Positions 48,561 to 60,242 of a DNA stretch of 64,000 nucleotides are shown piece after piece. Numbering within the stretch: position 1 is the first letter of the stretch; every line of letters begins with the position of its first letter. The position numbers and the translations under genes were made by a program. The notes below the pieces were generated by a model, which made no database searches, was not told where the DNA came from, and saw nothing but the letters and a program-made list of their open reading frames with translations. The DNA comes from Paraplanobispora takensis (GTDB lineage: Bacteria > Actinomycetota > Actinomycetes > Streptosporangiales > Streptosporangiaceae): positions 62,001 through 126,000 of the forward strand of contig NZ_BOOK01000039.1 of assembly GCF_016863195.1 (NCBI RefSeq), in the 5' to 3' direction.

Positions 48561-50149
48561 GCGTGGAGGCCCCCGCCGCGCGGGTCGGCCCCCTGCTCTT
48601 CGCCCGGCTCAAGCTGCGGCTGATCGCCGGGAACCTGCGCGGCGACACCACGCGCCTGCTCGGCTTCGTCTTCACGCTGATCGCCGCGATCGTCGTGGCC
48701 TTCTTCGGCTTCCTCACGATGGCGATGCTGCGCATAGCGCCCGCCGAGGTCGCGCAGGACGCCGGGATCGTGGTGTTCACCATGTTCCTGGTCGGCTGGG
48801 CGGTCGTCCCGCTGCTGGCCTTCGGGCTGGACGACACCCTCGACCCGTCCCGGCTCGCGCTGCTGCCGCTGCGTACCCGGCAGCTGGCGGCCGGCATGTT
48901 CGCCTCCTCGGTCACCGGCGTGTGGCCGGTCGCCACGCTGGTCATCGTCTCCGGCGCGATCGTGGGCCTGGCCAGAGGGGCCGGCGGCGTGGTCATCGGC
49001 GTCGTCGCCGTGCTGCTCCAGTTCGCCCTGTGCATCGTCGTCTCCCGGCTGGTCACCACCTCGCTGTCGGGGGTGCTGCGCACCCGCCGCGGCCGCGACG
49101 TGCTCGCGATCTCGGTGATCTTCGTCATCGTGGCCGCCCAGCTGCCCAACCTCATCCTCAACCGGGGCCTGGGCGGTGATCCGCTGACGCTCCTGCACGG
49201 CGCCGCCGCCGCGCTGCGCTGGACCCCGCCGGGCATGGCCGCGCACGCCATCGCCGACGGCGGGGCCGTCGCCCTGGTGGAGCTGGCCGTCCTGGCCGCG
49301 CTGACCGTGCTGCTCGGGTGGCTGTGGATCGTCGCGCTGCGCCGGGCCATGGTGACCACGGACGCCTCGACCGAGGCCGCCTCGGTCCGCAACTCCAGGG
49401 GTCTGCTGGCCCGTCTCCTGCCCGACGGCCGGCTCGCCGCGGTCGCCACCAAGGAACTCAAGTACGCCCGCCGCGACCCCCGCGGCCGGGTCGGCTGGTT
49501 CGCCTCCCTCGCGGTCACCGGCATCCTGGCCTTCTCCCTCGGCGGTCAGGAGGGGGCCCCGCCGGGCCCCGGGCTCGCCGTCGGCCCCGCGTGCCTCGGG
49601 GCGCTGATGATCAGCCTGCAGTCGTGCAACTCCTTCGGCATCGACGGCCGGTCGGTGTGGATGAACTCCGTGGTGTACGCCACCGCCCGCGACTGGCGCA
49701 CCGACCTGGCCGGGCGGCACCTGGCCGTGGCGACGATCGCGGCCCCGGTGCTCGTCCTGCTGGCCCTGCTGGCCGCGACCCTGGCCGGGAACCCGGTCTG
49801 GGCTCTGCTCGCCGTGCCCCTCGCCTGGGGCATCCTGGGCGTCGGGCTGGGCGTGGGGGCGCTGACCAGCGCGCTCCTGCCGTACACCGTCCCCGACCGG
49901 CTCAACGCCTTCACCGGCGCGGCCCCGGGCCAGGGCGGCATCGCCTTCATGGGGTCGTTCGGCGCGATGATCGGCACCGGCCTGCTGGCGCTGCCCGCGG
50001 TGCTGCCCGTGCTGTTCGGCCTCACCTGGGCCGTCCTGCTCGCTCTGCCGTACGGGGTCCTGATCGCCTGGGGCGGTCGCAGGATCGCCGGGAACATCGC
50101 GTACGCACGATATCCGGAGATCCTGGAGTCGATTTCCCGGCCCGCCTGA
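48536..50149 (+). CDS. ABC-2-type transporter membrane protein
   Basis: Integral membrane protein of 537 residues starting at GTG 48536, after GGAGGAGGG with a six-base spacer, within the ATPase gene. About twelve hydrophobic segments are visible, in two halves around a cytoplasmic loop with ASVRNSRGLLARLLPDG and KELKYARRDPRGR, a pattern seen in exporters of the YhaP/ABC-2 superfamily. No substrate can be inferred. With its ATPase it forms a two-gene exporter unit divergent from the carboxylase beta gene. Confidence 0.85.
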   Translation: MAGIDLGVSVEAPAARVGPLLFARLKLRLIAGNLRGDTTRLLGFVFTLIAAIVVAFFGFLTMAMLRIAPAEVAQDAGIVVFTMFLVGWAVVPLLAFGLDDTLDPSRLALLPLRTRQLAAGMFASSVTGVWPVATLVIVSGAIVGLARGAGGVVIGVVAVLLQFALCIVVSRLVTTSLSGVLRTRRGRDVLAISVIFVIVAAQLPNLILNRGLGGDPLTLLHGAAAALRWTPPGMAAHAIADGGAVALVELAVLAALTVLLGWLWIVALRRAMVTTDASTEAASVRNSRGLLARLLPDGRLAAVATKELKYARRDPRGRVGWFASLAVTGILAFSLGGQEGAPPGPGLAVGPACLGALMISLQSCNSFGIDGRSVWMNSVVYATARDWRTDLAGRHLAVATIAAPVLVLLALLAATLAGNPVWALLAVPLAWGILGVGLGVGALTSALLPYTVPDRLNAFTGAAPGQGGIAFMGSFGAMIGTGLLALPAVLPVLFGLTWAVLLALPYGVLIAWGGRRIAGNIAYARYPEILESISRPA

Positions 50150-50159
50150 GCCTCTCACC

Positions 50160-50175
50160 ATTGGTCTAGTCCATT
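50160..50175. promoter_or_regulatory. DasR/GntR-HutC-like operator upstream of ppc
   Basis: ATTGGTCTAGTCCATT agrees at 13 of 16 positions with the DasR responsive element ACTGGTCTAGACCACT known from Streptomyces. It lies 50 bases before the ppc start and 11 bases after the preceding stop. The core TGGTCTAG-CCA is nearly symmetric. The regulator gene is not in the window. Confidence 0.6.
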
Positions 50176-50225
50176 AGGTGAGACCGGTCTCCGCCGGGGA
50201 AATCGCTCTCGCTACGCTGACATCC

Positions 50226-52865
<2,640 letters not shown>

Positions 52866-52895
52866 CACCGGCTGACACCGGCCGACCGCACGCCC

Positions 52896-52933
52896 GCGCC
52901 GTACGGTCCCCTCACCCGGGGGCCGTACGGCGC
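52896..52933 (+). terminator. Hairpin terminator after ppc
   Basis: GCGCCGTACGG (52896-52906) pairs perfectly with CCGTACGGCGC (52923-52933); inside the loop CCCC and GGGG can extend the stem with a T-G wobble. It belongs to the CCGTACGG-core terminator set also seen at 7065 and 58364. Confidence 0.82.
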
Positions 52934-52968
52934 CGCGCGTTCGGGACCTGTCCCGTTGCCGTCGACGG

Positions 52969-53424
52969 TCATCCGGCGGGATGGGCGAGGACGAGCACCA
53001 GGGCGTCCAGGAGCCGTTGCCAGTCGCGTTCGGGCATCTCGTGACGGTGGAGGGTGTGGGCGACGGCGGCAAGAGCACTGAGCAGCCGGGTCTGCACGTC
53101 GTGTCGTTCCTGCCCGAGGAGCGTGGCCAGGTTGCCCGCCTCGCGGCGGAAGTGGCGGGTGCGGGCGAAGGCGAGGAGCGCGGGCGGCGGGACCGGCCCG
53201 CCGTCGCCGGGGCCGTCGTCCGGGCTGGAGAGGGTGAGGGCCAGACGGGTGCCGAGCGCGGTGGCCAGCCGGTCGAGGGCGGACAGGGTGGGGTTGCCCC
53301 GGCCGTTCTCCAGGTTGGCCACATACGGCACCGACAGCCCTGCGTCGGCGGCGATCGAGGCGACGGTCCGGCCGAGGGCGGCGCGCCGGGCACGCAGGCG
53401 CCGGCCCAGTTCGACGTGATCCAT
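52969..53424 (-). CDS. XRE-family transcriptional regulator
   Basis: Protein of 151 residues with an N-terminal helix-turn-helix of the Cro/CI type at residues 7-62 (LGRRLRARRAALGRTVASIAADAGLSVPYVANLENGRGNPT). The remainder is helical (LLAFARTRHFRREAGNLATLLGQ...), without cupin or peptidase features. ATG 53424 is chosen because the domain starts almost immediately after it; no ribosome site is visible, so it may be leaderless. It is divergent from an MFS transporter gene that it probably controls. Confidence 0.9.
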   Translation of the reverse strand: MDHVELGRRLRARRAALGRTVASIAADAGLSVPYVANLENGRGNPTLSALDRLATALGTRLALTLSSPDDGPGDGGPVPPPALLAFARTRHFRREAGNLATLLGQERHDVQTRLLSALAAVAHTLHRHEMPERDWQRLLDALVLVLAHPAG

Positions 53425-53489
53425 GGTCTTATCTTGACAGAATAATTTGATCGTGTTTCTCTCCTCACAGAATATAACGAGGGGGAAAC
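53425..53489. promoter_or_regulatory. Divergent XRE/MFS promoter with direct repeat
   Basis: This 65-base gap is markedly AT-rich and contains ACAGAATA twice in the same orientation (53437-53444 and 53467-53474), start-to-start 30 bases, close to three helical turns. TCAAGATAAGAC beside the XRE start may hold its promoter -10. The repeat is a candidate operator for the XRE regulator on both genes. Confidence 0.5.
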
Positions 53490-54755
53490 GTGCTCCGGGT
53501 GCTGCGGATGCGGGACTTCCGGTTGCTGTGGGTGGCACGGCTCAACGCCACCCTCGCCGCCGGTCTCCTGGTCGTCGCGGTCCCCGCCCACATGTACGCG
53601 GTGACCGGCTCGGCGCTGGCGACCGGGCTCACCTTGGCCGTCGAATACCTGCCGGTCCTGGTGCTGGGGCCGTTCGCCGGGGTGGTGGCCGACCGATGGG
53701 ACCGCCGGCGCCTGATGGCCGGCACCGACCTCGTCCGCGTGCCGGTGGTCTGCCTGCTGCTGTTCGCCCGGACCCCCGAAACCGTCTGGCTCGTCTATCC
53801 GGCGGTGCTCGCGGAAGGTGCGGCGGCGACGCTGTTCCGCCCGGCGGCGCAGGCCCACACCCCCGCCGTCGTCGGCACGGGCCCCGCGCTGACCGGCGCG
53901 AACGCGCTCAACGCCGTCACCTCCGGCACCGTCGGCCTGGTGGCGGCCCCGCTCGGCGCCGCGCTGTTCGCCGCCTTCGGGATCGGCGCCGTCGTCACCG
54001 CCTCGGCCGCGGGCTATCTGGCCTCGGCGACGGCGATCGCGTTCACCCGGCCGTACTCCCGCGACCGGGGCCCTTGCCGGCGCGTCCCCGCCGAACTGCG
54101 CGACGGGCTGAGCCATCTGCGGCGCTCTCCCGTCGCCCGCGCCCTGCTGGCCGCCGGCGGCGTCTACCTGGCGGCGAACGCGGCGCTCACCGCGATGCTG
54201 GTGCCGTTCGGGGTGACCTATCTCGGCGGCGGCACGAACGTCGGCTGGCTGCTGTCGGCCCTGAGCGCCGGTTTCCTGCTGGGCGCGCCGATCAGCCGGA
54301 GGATCGTCGAGCGGTTCTCCGCCCGGACGGCGATCGGCTGCGGACAGATCCTGGTCGCCGGCGCGTTCTGCGTGATGTTCAACGCCCGGTCGATGCCCGT
54401 GGCGCTGATCGCGGCGTTCCTGCTCGGCATCCCCGGTGTGACGGTGCTGGTCGCCGTGCAGACCTGGGTGCAGCGAACCAGCCCGGCGGCGCTTCTCGGC
54501 CGTGTCAGCGCGGCCTTCCTCACCGTCGAGGCCGCCGCGACGGTGCTCGGCGCGTTCGCCGGCCCCGCCCTGAGCGAACTGGCCGGCCCGCCCGTCGCCC
54601 TGAACGCCGCCTGCGCCACCACGCTCGCAGCCGCGGTCCTGACCTTCTGCCTGGTACCGGGCTCCCTCTCCCGCCCTTCGAGCACGGTTGCCCACGGTGA
54701 TCGCAAGATGACGGAGTCCGTACGAAGGCCTGCGAGATCAGACGGCTCAACGTGA
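53490..54755 (+). CDS. MFS transporter
   Basis: Major facilitator of 421 residues, about twelve transmembrane helices. The signature GVVADRWDRRRLM after the second or third helix and ARSMPVALIAAFLLGIPGVTV in the second half place it in the MFS_3-like exporters (enterobactin/macrolide type). GTG 53490 follows GAGGGGG. The C-terminal tail after TFCLVPGSLS is polar and ends RRPARSDGST. Divergent from an XRE gene, so its expression is probably substrate- or stress-inducible. Substrate unknown. The stretch to 54879 has no gene. Confidence 0.9.
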   Translation: MLRVLRMRDFRLLWVARLNATLAAGLLVVAVPAHMYAVTGSALATGLTLAVEYLPVLVLGPFAGVVADRWDRRRLMAGTDLVRVPVVCLLLFARTPETVWLVYPAVLAEGAAATLFRPAAQAHTPAVVGTGPALTGANALNAVTSGTVGLVAAPLGAALFAAFGIGAVVTASAAGYLASATAIAFTRPYSRDRGPCRRVPAELRDGLSHLRRSPVARALLAAGGVYLAANAALTAMLVPFGVTYLGGGTNVGWLLSALSAGFLLGAPISRRIVERFSARTAIGCGQILVAGAFCVMFNARSMPVALIAAFLLGIPGVTVLVAVQTWVQRTSPAALLGRVSAAFLTVEAAATVLGAFAGPALSELAGPPVALNAACATTLAAAVLTFCLVPGSLSRPSSTVAHGDRKMTESVRRPARSDGST

Positions 54756-54879
54756 GAATACGGGGATGTCGACTGTTGAGATCGACGCGAGCGGCAGGAC
54801 GCTCCACGGGTTTCCCGGTCTGCGCTGCCGATAGCGGTGACGAGCAGCCGGAGCGTGGCTGTACGGGTTCGCCGCCGGG

Positions 54880-56355
54880 TCATGGAACGCGGGTCGGGCG
54901 GCGGGCGCGCAGTGTGCGCCAGAGGGCGGTGGTGCCGAGGGCGGCGGCGATGCAGGCCGCGGGGACGGCCGGCAGGACGTAGCGGTGGTCGAAGTCCAGC
55001 GCCGCGATCGGGCCCAGGAACAGGAACACGCCCGCGGCCCAGGGCAGCAGGGCCGTACGGCGGCGCCCGATCGCGCCGAGGCCGCCCAGGAGGAGGAGTG
55101 CGCCGAACAGCGGGCCGTGCAGGACGCCGGGATAGCGGTAGGCGGCCAGCAGGCTCCCGTACGGCTCGACGGAGGACAGTCCCCGGATGCCGGGGTCGTA
55201 CTCCGTGCGCACCTTGTCGATCAGCGGGAACGCGGGCAGGTCCCAGGACCCCTGGGGGAACGACAGGGCCGGGGACACCCGAAGGGGATGGCGGACCGGG
55301 GTCGGGGCGAAGGCGAGCGAGGCGTCCCGGGCGATCTCGCGGACGTAGTCCAGCGGCTGCGCGGCGATGGCCCGCAGGGCGAAGGAGCGGGCCAGTTCGT
55401 TGTGCGAGAACCGGTCTCCGGGCAGCCGGTTCAGTGACGCTCCCGGGGCCCACACGTACTCCGAGGCGGCGTCCACGACCGTGCCGTTCGGGCAGAGCCT
55501 GGCCTCCTCGGCCGGAGGCTTGATCACCGAGCAGTCGGCGAACGTCATCGTGCGCGCCCACAGCGCCACGCCGTCCGAGCCGCTGAGCGCGAACCGGTCG
55601 TGGTGGTGCCGGTACCAGCCCGCGTAGGCGGCCAGCGGCAGCAGCCCGGCCAGGGCCAGCGCGACCACCGGGCGCCACCCGGCCCGCCGCAGCACCAGAT
55701 GGAGCAGGACCAGGCCGAGCAGCGGGACCGCGGCCGTGCGGGTGAGCCCGGCCAGCGCCAGCAGCAGGCCCGCCGCGGCGGCTCCCCGCACCGACAGCCT
55801 GGCCCGCCACAGCAGGACCGTCAGGGCGGCCACGATCAGGAAGGTGACCTGGGTGTCGGAGAGGACGGCGTGCTCGAGCCTGGCGAACGCCGGATCGAAC
55901 AGGACGGGCAGGGTCGCCGACGTCGCCCCCCAGGCGGGCAGCGCGTTGCGGCGCAGCACCAGATAGATCATCAGGCCCATGCCGAGCCCCATGACGTGCT
56001 GCACGCCCGCGACGAGTTCCACGCTGTGGAAGGGCCACAGCAGCCGGAGGAACGCGGAGTACCCGGCCGGGTGGAACGCGCCGGCGGGCTTGAGGTGGAC
56101 GGCCGTGTCCAGGTAGGTGAAGGAGTCGTACCAGTAGAGCTGGGCGGTGTCGTAGCCGAGCATGACCAGGCCGCGCAGCGCCGCGGCCAGGGCGAGCACG
56201 ACGGCGAACGGCGTGTGGGCCGTGCGCAGGGCCCGGATCAGGGCGTGCCGTACGGCCCGGCGCCCGTCGTGTCGTACGGCCTGGCGTTCGTCATGCGGCG
56301 CGCGGTCGGCGGGTGCGGCGGGTCCGGTCTCGATGTCGCCGGATGAGGTGGGCAT
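54880..56355 (-). CDS. Membrane glycosyltransferase-like protein (GT39/ArnT-like)
   Basis: Integral membrane protein of 491 residues with about nine to eleven hydrophobic helices. The first outer loop has YDTAQLYWYDSFTYLDTA, with the Asp residues expected at the active site of polyprenyl-phosphate-sugar transferases (GT-C fold). A large extracytoplasmic loop (MTFADCSVIKPPAEEARLCPNG...) with two Cys residues likely carries substrate specificity. ATG 56355 follows GGGGGA with a six-base spacer; the longer GTG start at 56394 lacks a ribosome site. The basic, Pro-rich N-terminus is cytoplasmic. It would transfer a lipid-linked sugar outside the membrane. It is divergent from a two-component system, a possible regulator. 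Confidence 0.75.
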   Translation of the reverse strand: MPTSSGDIETGPAAPADRAPHDERQAVRHDGRRAVRHALIRALRTAHTPFAVVLALAAALRGLVMLGYDTAQLYWYDSFTYLDTAVHLKPAGAFHPAGYSAFLRLLWPFHSVELVAGVQHVMGLGMGLMIYLVLRRNALPAWGATSATLPVLFDPAFARLEHAVLSDTQVTFLIVAALTVLLWRARLSVRGAAAAGLLLALAGLTRTAAVPLLGLVLLHLVLRRAGWRPVVALALAGLLPLAAYAGWYRHHHDRFALSGSDGVALWARTMTFADCSVIKPPAEEARLCPNGTVVDAASEYVWAPGASLNRLPGDRFSHNELARSFALRAIAAQPLDYVREIARDASLAFAPTPVRHPLRVSPALSFPQGSWDLPAFPLIDKVRTEYDPGIRGLSSVEPYGSLLAAYRYPGVLHGPLFGALLLLGGLGAIGRRRTALLPWAAGVFLFLGPIAALDFDHRYVLPAVPAACIAAALGTTALWRTLRARRPTRVP

Positions 56356-56505
56356 GGACGGTCCCCCGGTCCGGGGCCGGACGGTTTCCGGCACGGTGGG
56401 ACGCAGTCCAGCGATCGATCGATAACCTCGCTGTCACCGAATCCGGTTATGTCCGCGTTATGCGGTTCCTGGCATGCTGGCGGACTCGAAGATCATGGAG
56501 GCGCT

Positions 56506-57162
56506 TTGCGAGTTCTGGTCGCCGAGGACGAGCGGATGCTCGCCGACTCCATCGCGGAGGGGCTGCGCGGGGAGGCGCTCGCCGTCGACGTCGCCTACGA
56601 CGGGGAGGCGGCGCTGGAACGGCTCCACGTCCACGAGTACGACGTGCTCGTCCTGGATCGGGACCTGCCGGGCGTGCACGGGGACGAGGTGTGCAGGGCC
56701 GTGGTGGCCGACGGCGCCCTCGTGCGCGTCCTGATGCTCACCGCCGCGAGCGACGTGCGCTCACGGGTGGAGGGCCTGTCGCTCGGCGCCGACGACTACC
56801 TGTCCAAGCCGTTCGCCTTCGAGGAACTGGTGGCGCGCGTCCACGCTCTGGGCCGCCGCACGCGCCCGGCCGACCCGCCGATGCTGGAGCGGGCGGGCAT
56901 CCGCCTGGACCGGGCGCACCGGCAGGTCTTCCGCGACGGGCGGTACGTGCCGCTGTCCCGCAAGGAGTTCGGCGTGCTGGCCGAGCTGCTGCGCGCCGAC
57001 GGGGCGGTGGTCTCCGCCGAGACGCTGCTGGAGAAGGTGTGGGACGAGCACATCGACCCGTTCACCAACACGGTGCGGACGACGATGATGAAGCTGCGCC
57101 GCAAGATCGGTGATCCGCCGGTCATCGAGACCGTCACGGGAGTGGGGTACCGGATCCCGTGA
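56506..57162 (+). CDS. Two-component response regulator, OmpR family
   Basis: Regulator of 218 residues starting at TTG 56506, four bases after GGAGG; ATG 56449 upstream is in frame but encodes a Cys/Gly/His-rich stretch unlike the family. The receiver (1-115) has the acidic pair in VAEDERM, the phospho-acceptor Asp51 (VLDRDLPG), Thr in LMLTAAS and Lys in YLSKPFAFEEL. The winged-helix output domain (125-218) has VPLSRKEFGVLAELLRADG and ends GVGYRIP. Its GTGA overlap with the kinase gene shows they work as a pair. Target genes are unknown; the divergent glycosyltransferase-like gene is a candidate. Confidence 0.95.
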   Translation: MRVLVAEDERMLADSIAEGLRGEALAVDVAYDGEAALERLHVHEYDVLVLDRDLPGVHGDEVCRAVVADGALVRVLMLTAASDVRSRVEGLSLGADDYLSKPFAFEELVARVHALGRRTRPADPPMLERAGIRLDRAHRQVFRDGRYVPLSRKEFGVLAELLRADGAVVSAETLLEKVWDEHIDPFTNTVRTTMMKLRRKIGDPPVIETVTGVGYRIP

Positions 57163-58313
57163 CCCGCAACATCCGTCTCCGCACCGCCCTGGCCTGCGGC
57201 GGGGCGTTCCTCGTCGCCGGCTTCCTCGTGCTCGTCGCCGTCTCCGGCATCGTCCGGCAGAGCCTGGAACCCCGCGACGGGCTGCGGGAGCCCGAGTGGA
57301 TCCGGGTCTCGGGAAGTTACTACCCGCCCTGGAGCCAGGAGTACCGCGTGGCCCAGCAACGGGTCGCGCAGGTCCGGCGGATCTATCAGGCCGACACGAT
57401 CAAGAATGTGCTCACCGTGGGCGCTCTCGCGGTTCTCGCGGGCGCCGGGGTCGCGACGGCGGCCGGTTGGCGGGTGGCCGGATGGACGCTCGAGCCCGTC
57501 CAGGCGATGACCGCGAGCGCGCGGCGGGTCGCCGAGAGCCATGATCTGTCCGGGCGCATCGGCCGCGACGGCCCGGACGACGAGCTCAGGGAGCTCGCCG
57601 ACGTCCTCGACACCATCCTGGCCCGCCTCGCCCGCTCCTACGACGGCCAGCGGCGCTTCATCGCCAACGCCTCCCACGAGCTGCGCACCCCGCTCACCAT
57701 CAACCGCACCCTGGTGGACGTGGCCGTACGGCGGCCCGACGCGACCGAGGACGTCAGACGGCTCGGAGAGGCCCTGCTGGTGGTCAACACCCGGCACGAG
57801 CGGCTGATCGACGGCCTGCTGGCACTGACCGAGGGCGAGCAGGCCGTACTGGACCGGCGGCCCTTCGACCTGACCGACGTGGTCGAGCACGTGCTCGACC
57901 TGGCCGCGCAGGAGGCGCGGGAGCGGGAGGTGACCATCCACCGGCTGCTGGACCCCGCGCCGACCGCGGGGGAGCCGGTGCTGATCGAGCGGCTCGCGCA
58001 GAACCTCGTGGAGAACGCGATCCGGCACAACCACGCCGGAGGCCAGGCATGGGTGTCCACCCGGTCCCGGGCCGACCGGGTGGAGCTGGTGGTGGCCAAC
58101 ACCGGGCTGCCCGTCCCGGCCTACGAGATCGACTCGATCTTCGAGCCGTTCCGGCGGCTCCACGGCGACCGGCTGCGTTCCGAGCGCGGCAGCGGGCTGG
58201 GGCTGTCGATCGTCCGGGTCGTCGCCGAGGCGCACGGCGGCACGGTGAGCGCCAGCCCCCGGGAGGAGGGCGGTCTCAGCATCGCGGTGGAACTGCCCCG
58301 GGCCGACGTCTGA
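57159..58313 (+). CDS. Two-component sensor histidine kinase
   Basis: Membrane kinase of 384 residues starting at GTG 57159 within the regulator stop. Two helices, near residues 9-32 and 86-108, enclose a short 50-residue extracytoplasmic sensor with several Trp and Tyr (EWIRVSGSYYPPWSQEYR). A HAMP domain follows, then the dimerisation helix with the phosphorylated His173 in NASHELRTPL, the N box (NLVENAIRHN), G1/G2 (DRLRSERGSGLGLSIV) and the C-terminal ATP lid. The small sensor loop suggests detection of a membrane or cell-wall signal. A strong terminator follows. Confidence 0.95.
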   Translation: MTRNIRLRTALACGGAFLVAGFLVLVAVSGIVRQSLEPRDGLREPEWIRVSGSYYPPWSQEYRVAQQRVAQVRRIYQADTIKNVLTVGALAVLAGAGVATAAGWRVAGWTLEPVQAMTASARRVAESHDLSGRIGRDGPDDELRELADVLDTILARLARSYDGQRRFIANASHELRTPLTINRTLVDVAVRRPDATEDVRRLGEALLVVNTRHERLIDGLLALTEGEQAVLDRRPFDLTDVVEHVLDLAAQEAREREVTIHRLLDPAPTAGEPVLIERLAQNLVENAIRHNHAGGQAWVSTRSRADRVELVVANTGLPVPAYEIDSIFEPFRRLHGDRLRSERGSGLGLSIVRVVAEAHGGTVSASPREEGGLSIAVELPRADV

Positions 58314-58363
58314 CCCCGGACAGTCCGGATGCCGGACGGCCGGGCCCGGCGCCGGGCGTGCGA

Positions 58364-58406
58364 ACGCCGTACGGCCCGCACCACGGGGGCGCGGGCCGTA
58401 CGGCGT
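58364..58406. terminator. Bidirectional hairpin after the histidine kinase gene
   Basis: ACGCCGTACGGCCCGC (58364-58379) pairs perfectly with 58391-58406, a 16-bp stem with an 11-base loop, 50 bases after the kinase stop and before the converging exporter stop. Third member of the CCGTACGG-core terminators; its stem is nearly identical to that at 7065-7110. Confidence 0.85.
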
Positions 58407-58426
58407 CCGGAGCGTCCGGAGGTGGA

Positions 58427-59911
58427 TCAGTGCGCGGCGGATCCGTCCTGGCGGGCCCGCTTGGGGAGCATGAAGGCCAGGACGAAGGTCGCCCCGGTGA
58501 GCCCGACGGTCAGCAGCGTGACCAGTCCGGCGGCGTCCAGGAAGCCGTGGATGTGCGGGCGGTGACCGATGGTGCTGAAGAAGACGGTTCCGAGGACGGC
58601 GACGCCGAGCGAGGCGCCGAGCTGCTCGAACGACGACACCAGGCCGGAGGCCGAGCCGATCTCACGCTCGTCGAGGTCGGCCAGGATGATGTCGAACAGC
58701 GGGACGAAGATCATGCCCATGCCGATCCCGAAGGCGACCATCGGGGCGGCCAGGTCCCACCCGCCCAGGTCGCTCCCGGCGGTGGAGAAGACCAGGTAGA
58801 GGCCGACGAGCGCGGCGGTCATCACGGCCAGGCCGATGTGCAGGATGCGCCGGCCGAGCCTGTTCATCATGGTGCCGCCGAAGATGGAGCCGATGAAGGC
58901 GCCGGCTGCCCAGGAGATCATCGTCAGGCTGGCGTCCAGCGGCGTGTAGCCCAGGCCGAGCTGGAGGAACAGGCCGACGGCCAGGGAGAACCCGGTGATC
59001 GCGCCGAAGAAGATCACCGCGAACGCCACGCCGGAGGTGTAGGAGCGCTTGGCGAGCACGCCCAGCTCGACCAGCGGGGTACGGCCGGAGCGGGCGCGGC
59101 GCAGCTGGTGCCAGACGAAGGCGGCGAAGACCGGGACCGAGGCGGCGAGCAGAATGAGCGACCAGGCGGGCCAGCCCATCTCGTGCCCCTGGACCAGCGG
59201 ATAGACCAGCAGCGACATCCCGGCCGCGGCCAGCAGCGCGCCCACCAGGTCGAGACGCTGCCCGCGGGCCACCGGCTCGGCCTCCGGCAGCACCTTCCAG
59301 CCGACGAACAGGGCGAACGCGCCGAGCGGCAGGTTGATCAGGAAGATCATGCGCCATCCGGTGCCGAGCACGTCGGCCTCGATGAGCAGACCGGCGACCA
59401 CCGGCCCGAGGATCGTGGCCAGCCCGATGACCGGCCCCAGGGCGGCGAACGCCCGGCCGACCTCGCCGCCGAACAGGTCGCGGATGAGGCCGAAGGACTG
59501 CGGCACCATGACCGCCGCGAACGCGCCCTGCAGGATCCGGGCGCCGATCAGCGTCTCCGGCGACATCGCCAGGGCGCAGAAGGCGGAGGTGACGAGGAAG
59601 CCCGTGACTCCGATCATCATCATCCGCTTGCGGCCGTACATGTCCCCGAGCCGTCCGCCGGTGAGCAGGCCCACGGCCATGGCCAGCGTGTACCCGGCCG
59701 CGACCCACTGCAGGGCGGCGAGGGATCCGCCCAGGTCGGCGCGGATGACCGGGGCGGCGACGTTGGCCACGGTCGAGTCGAGCAGGTTGAGCAGGTCCGC
59801 GGCGAGTACGGCGAACAGTCCCAGCCACCGGCGCGGGTGCCGTACGGCGACCGGCTCGGCCGGGACGGTGGTCGGAGCGGCGGCCGGGGCGGGAAGAGTC
59901 TGGGCGGTCAT
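58427..59911 (-). CDS. DHA2-family multidrug MFS exporter (EmrB/QacA type)
   Basis: Proton-driven exporter of 494 residues with about fourteen transmembrane helices. After helix one, ANVAAPVIRADLGGSLAALQWVAAGYTLAMA is the DHA2 motif region; GGRLGDMYGRKRMM is MFS motif A between helices two and three; GPVIGLATILGPVVAGL carries the motif C-like Gly pattern found in antiporters. ATG 59911 is used; its promoter is bracketed by the paired GGAA-N7-TTCC operator shared with the NmrA-type and epoxide hydrolase genes, so it probably exports the compound, or a derivative, that those enzymes modify. Confidence 0.94.
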   Translation of the reverse strand: MTAQTLPAPAAAPTTVPAEPVAVRHPRRWLGLFAVLAADLLNLLDSTVANVAAPVIRADLGGSLAALQWVAAGYTLAMAVGLLTGGRLGDMYGRKRMMMIGVTGFLVTSAFCALAMSPETLIGARILQGAFAAVMVPQSFGLIRDLFGGEVGRAFAALGPVIGLATILGPVVAGLLIEADVLGTGWRMIFLINLPLGAFALFVGWKVLPEAEPVARGQRLDLVGALLAAAGMSLLVYPLVQGHEMGWPAWSLILLAASVPVFAAFVWHQLRRARSGRTPLVELGVLAKRSYTSGVAFAVIFFGAITGFSLAVGLFLQLGLGYTPLDASLTMISWAAGAFIGSIFGGTMMNRLGRRILHIGLAVMTAALVGLYLVFSTAGSDLGGWDLAAPMVAFGIGMGMIFVPLFDIILADLDEREIGSASGLVSSFEQLGASLGVAVLGTVFFSTIGHRPHIHGFLDAAGLVTLLTVGLTGATFVLAFMLPKRARQDGSAAH

Positions 59912-59955
59912 GGTCTCGGGCCCTTCTGGGAGAGCGGTGACCCGTCTATCGGATC

Positions 59956-59999
59956 GGAACCATCTATTCCGATACTATCAGAACGGAATGCTTCATTCC
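59956..59999 (-). promoter_or_regulatory. Promoter with paired GGAA-N7-TTCC operator, DHA2 exporter
   Basis: Boxes GGAA-N7-TTCC start at 59956 and 59985, 29 bases apart. Read on the minus strand, the upstream box is followed by GTTCTG and then TAGTAT (complement of 59972-59977), a -10-like hexamer, with TGGAAT at the -35 position 17 bases away. The second box lies just downstream of the -10, as at 41320 and 61425. Confidence 0.75.
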
Positions 60000-60242
60000 A
60001 TAAGGGTGGCCAAGATTTGTCCGGCGCCGAGTCGGCAGGGGGCACGGCGGGCATGCCGGGTGCCGCCGGCCCGTGGGGATGCGTGCGTGGCGGGCCGCGC
60101 ACCGCCGTACCCACCCTCGGCCATAGGGCTCACCCGTCAAGGCCGGCGTCGGGTCGGAACGGCTTCGCCGCACCGGGGCCTGGAGAAGGCGCCGGTGCGG
60201 CGAAGGGGGATCGGGCCCTGGTGGGAGTCGGCCCGGCGGGGG

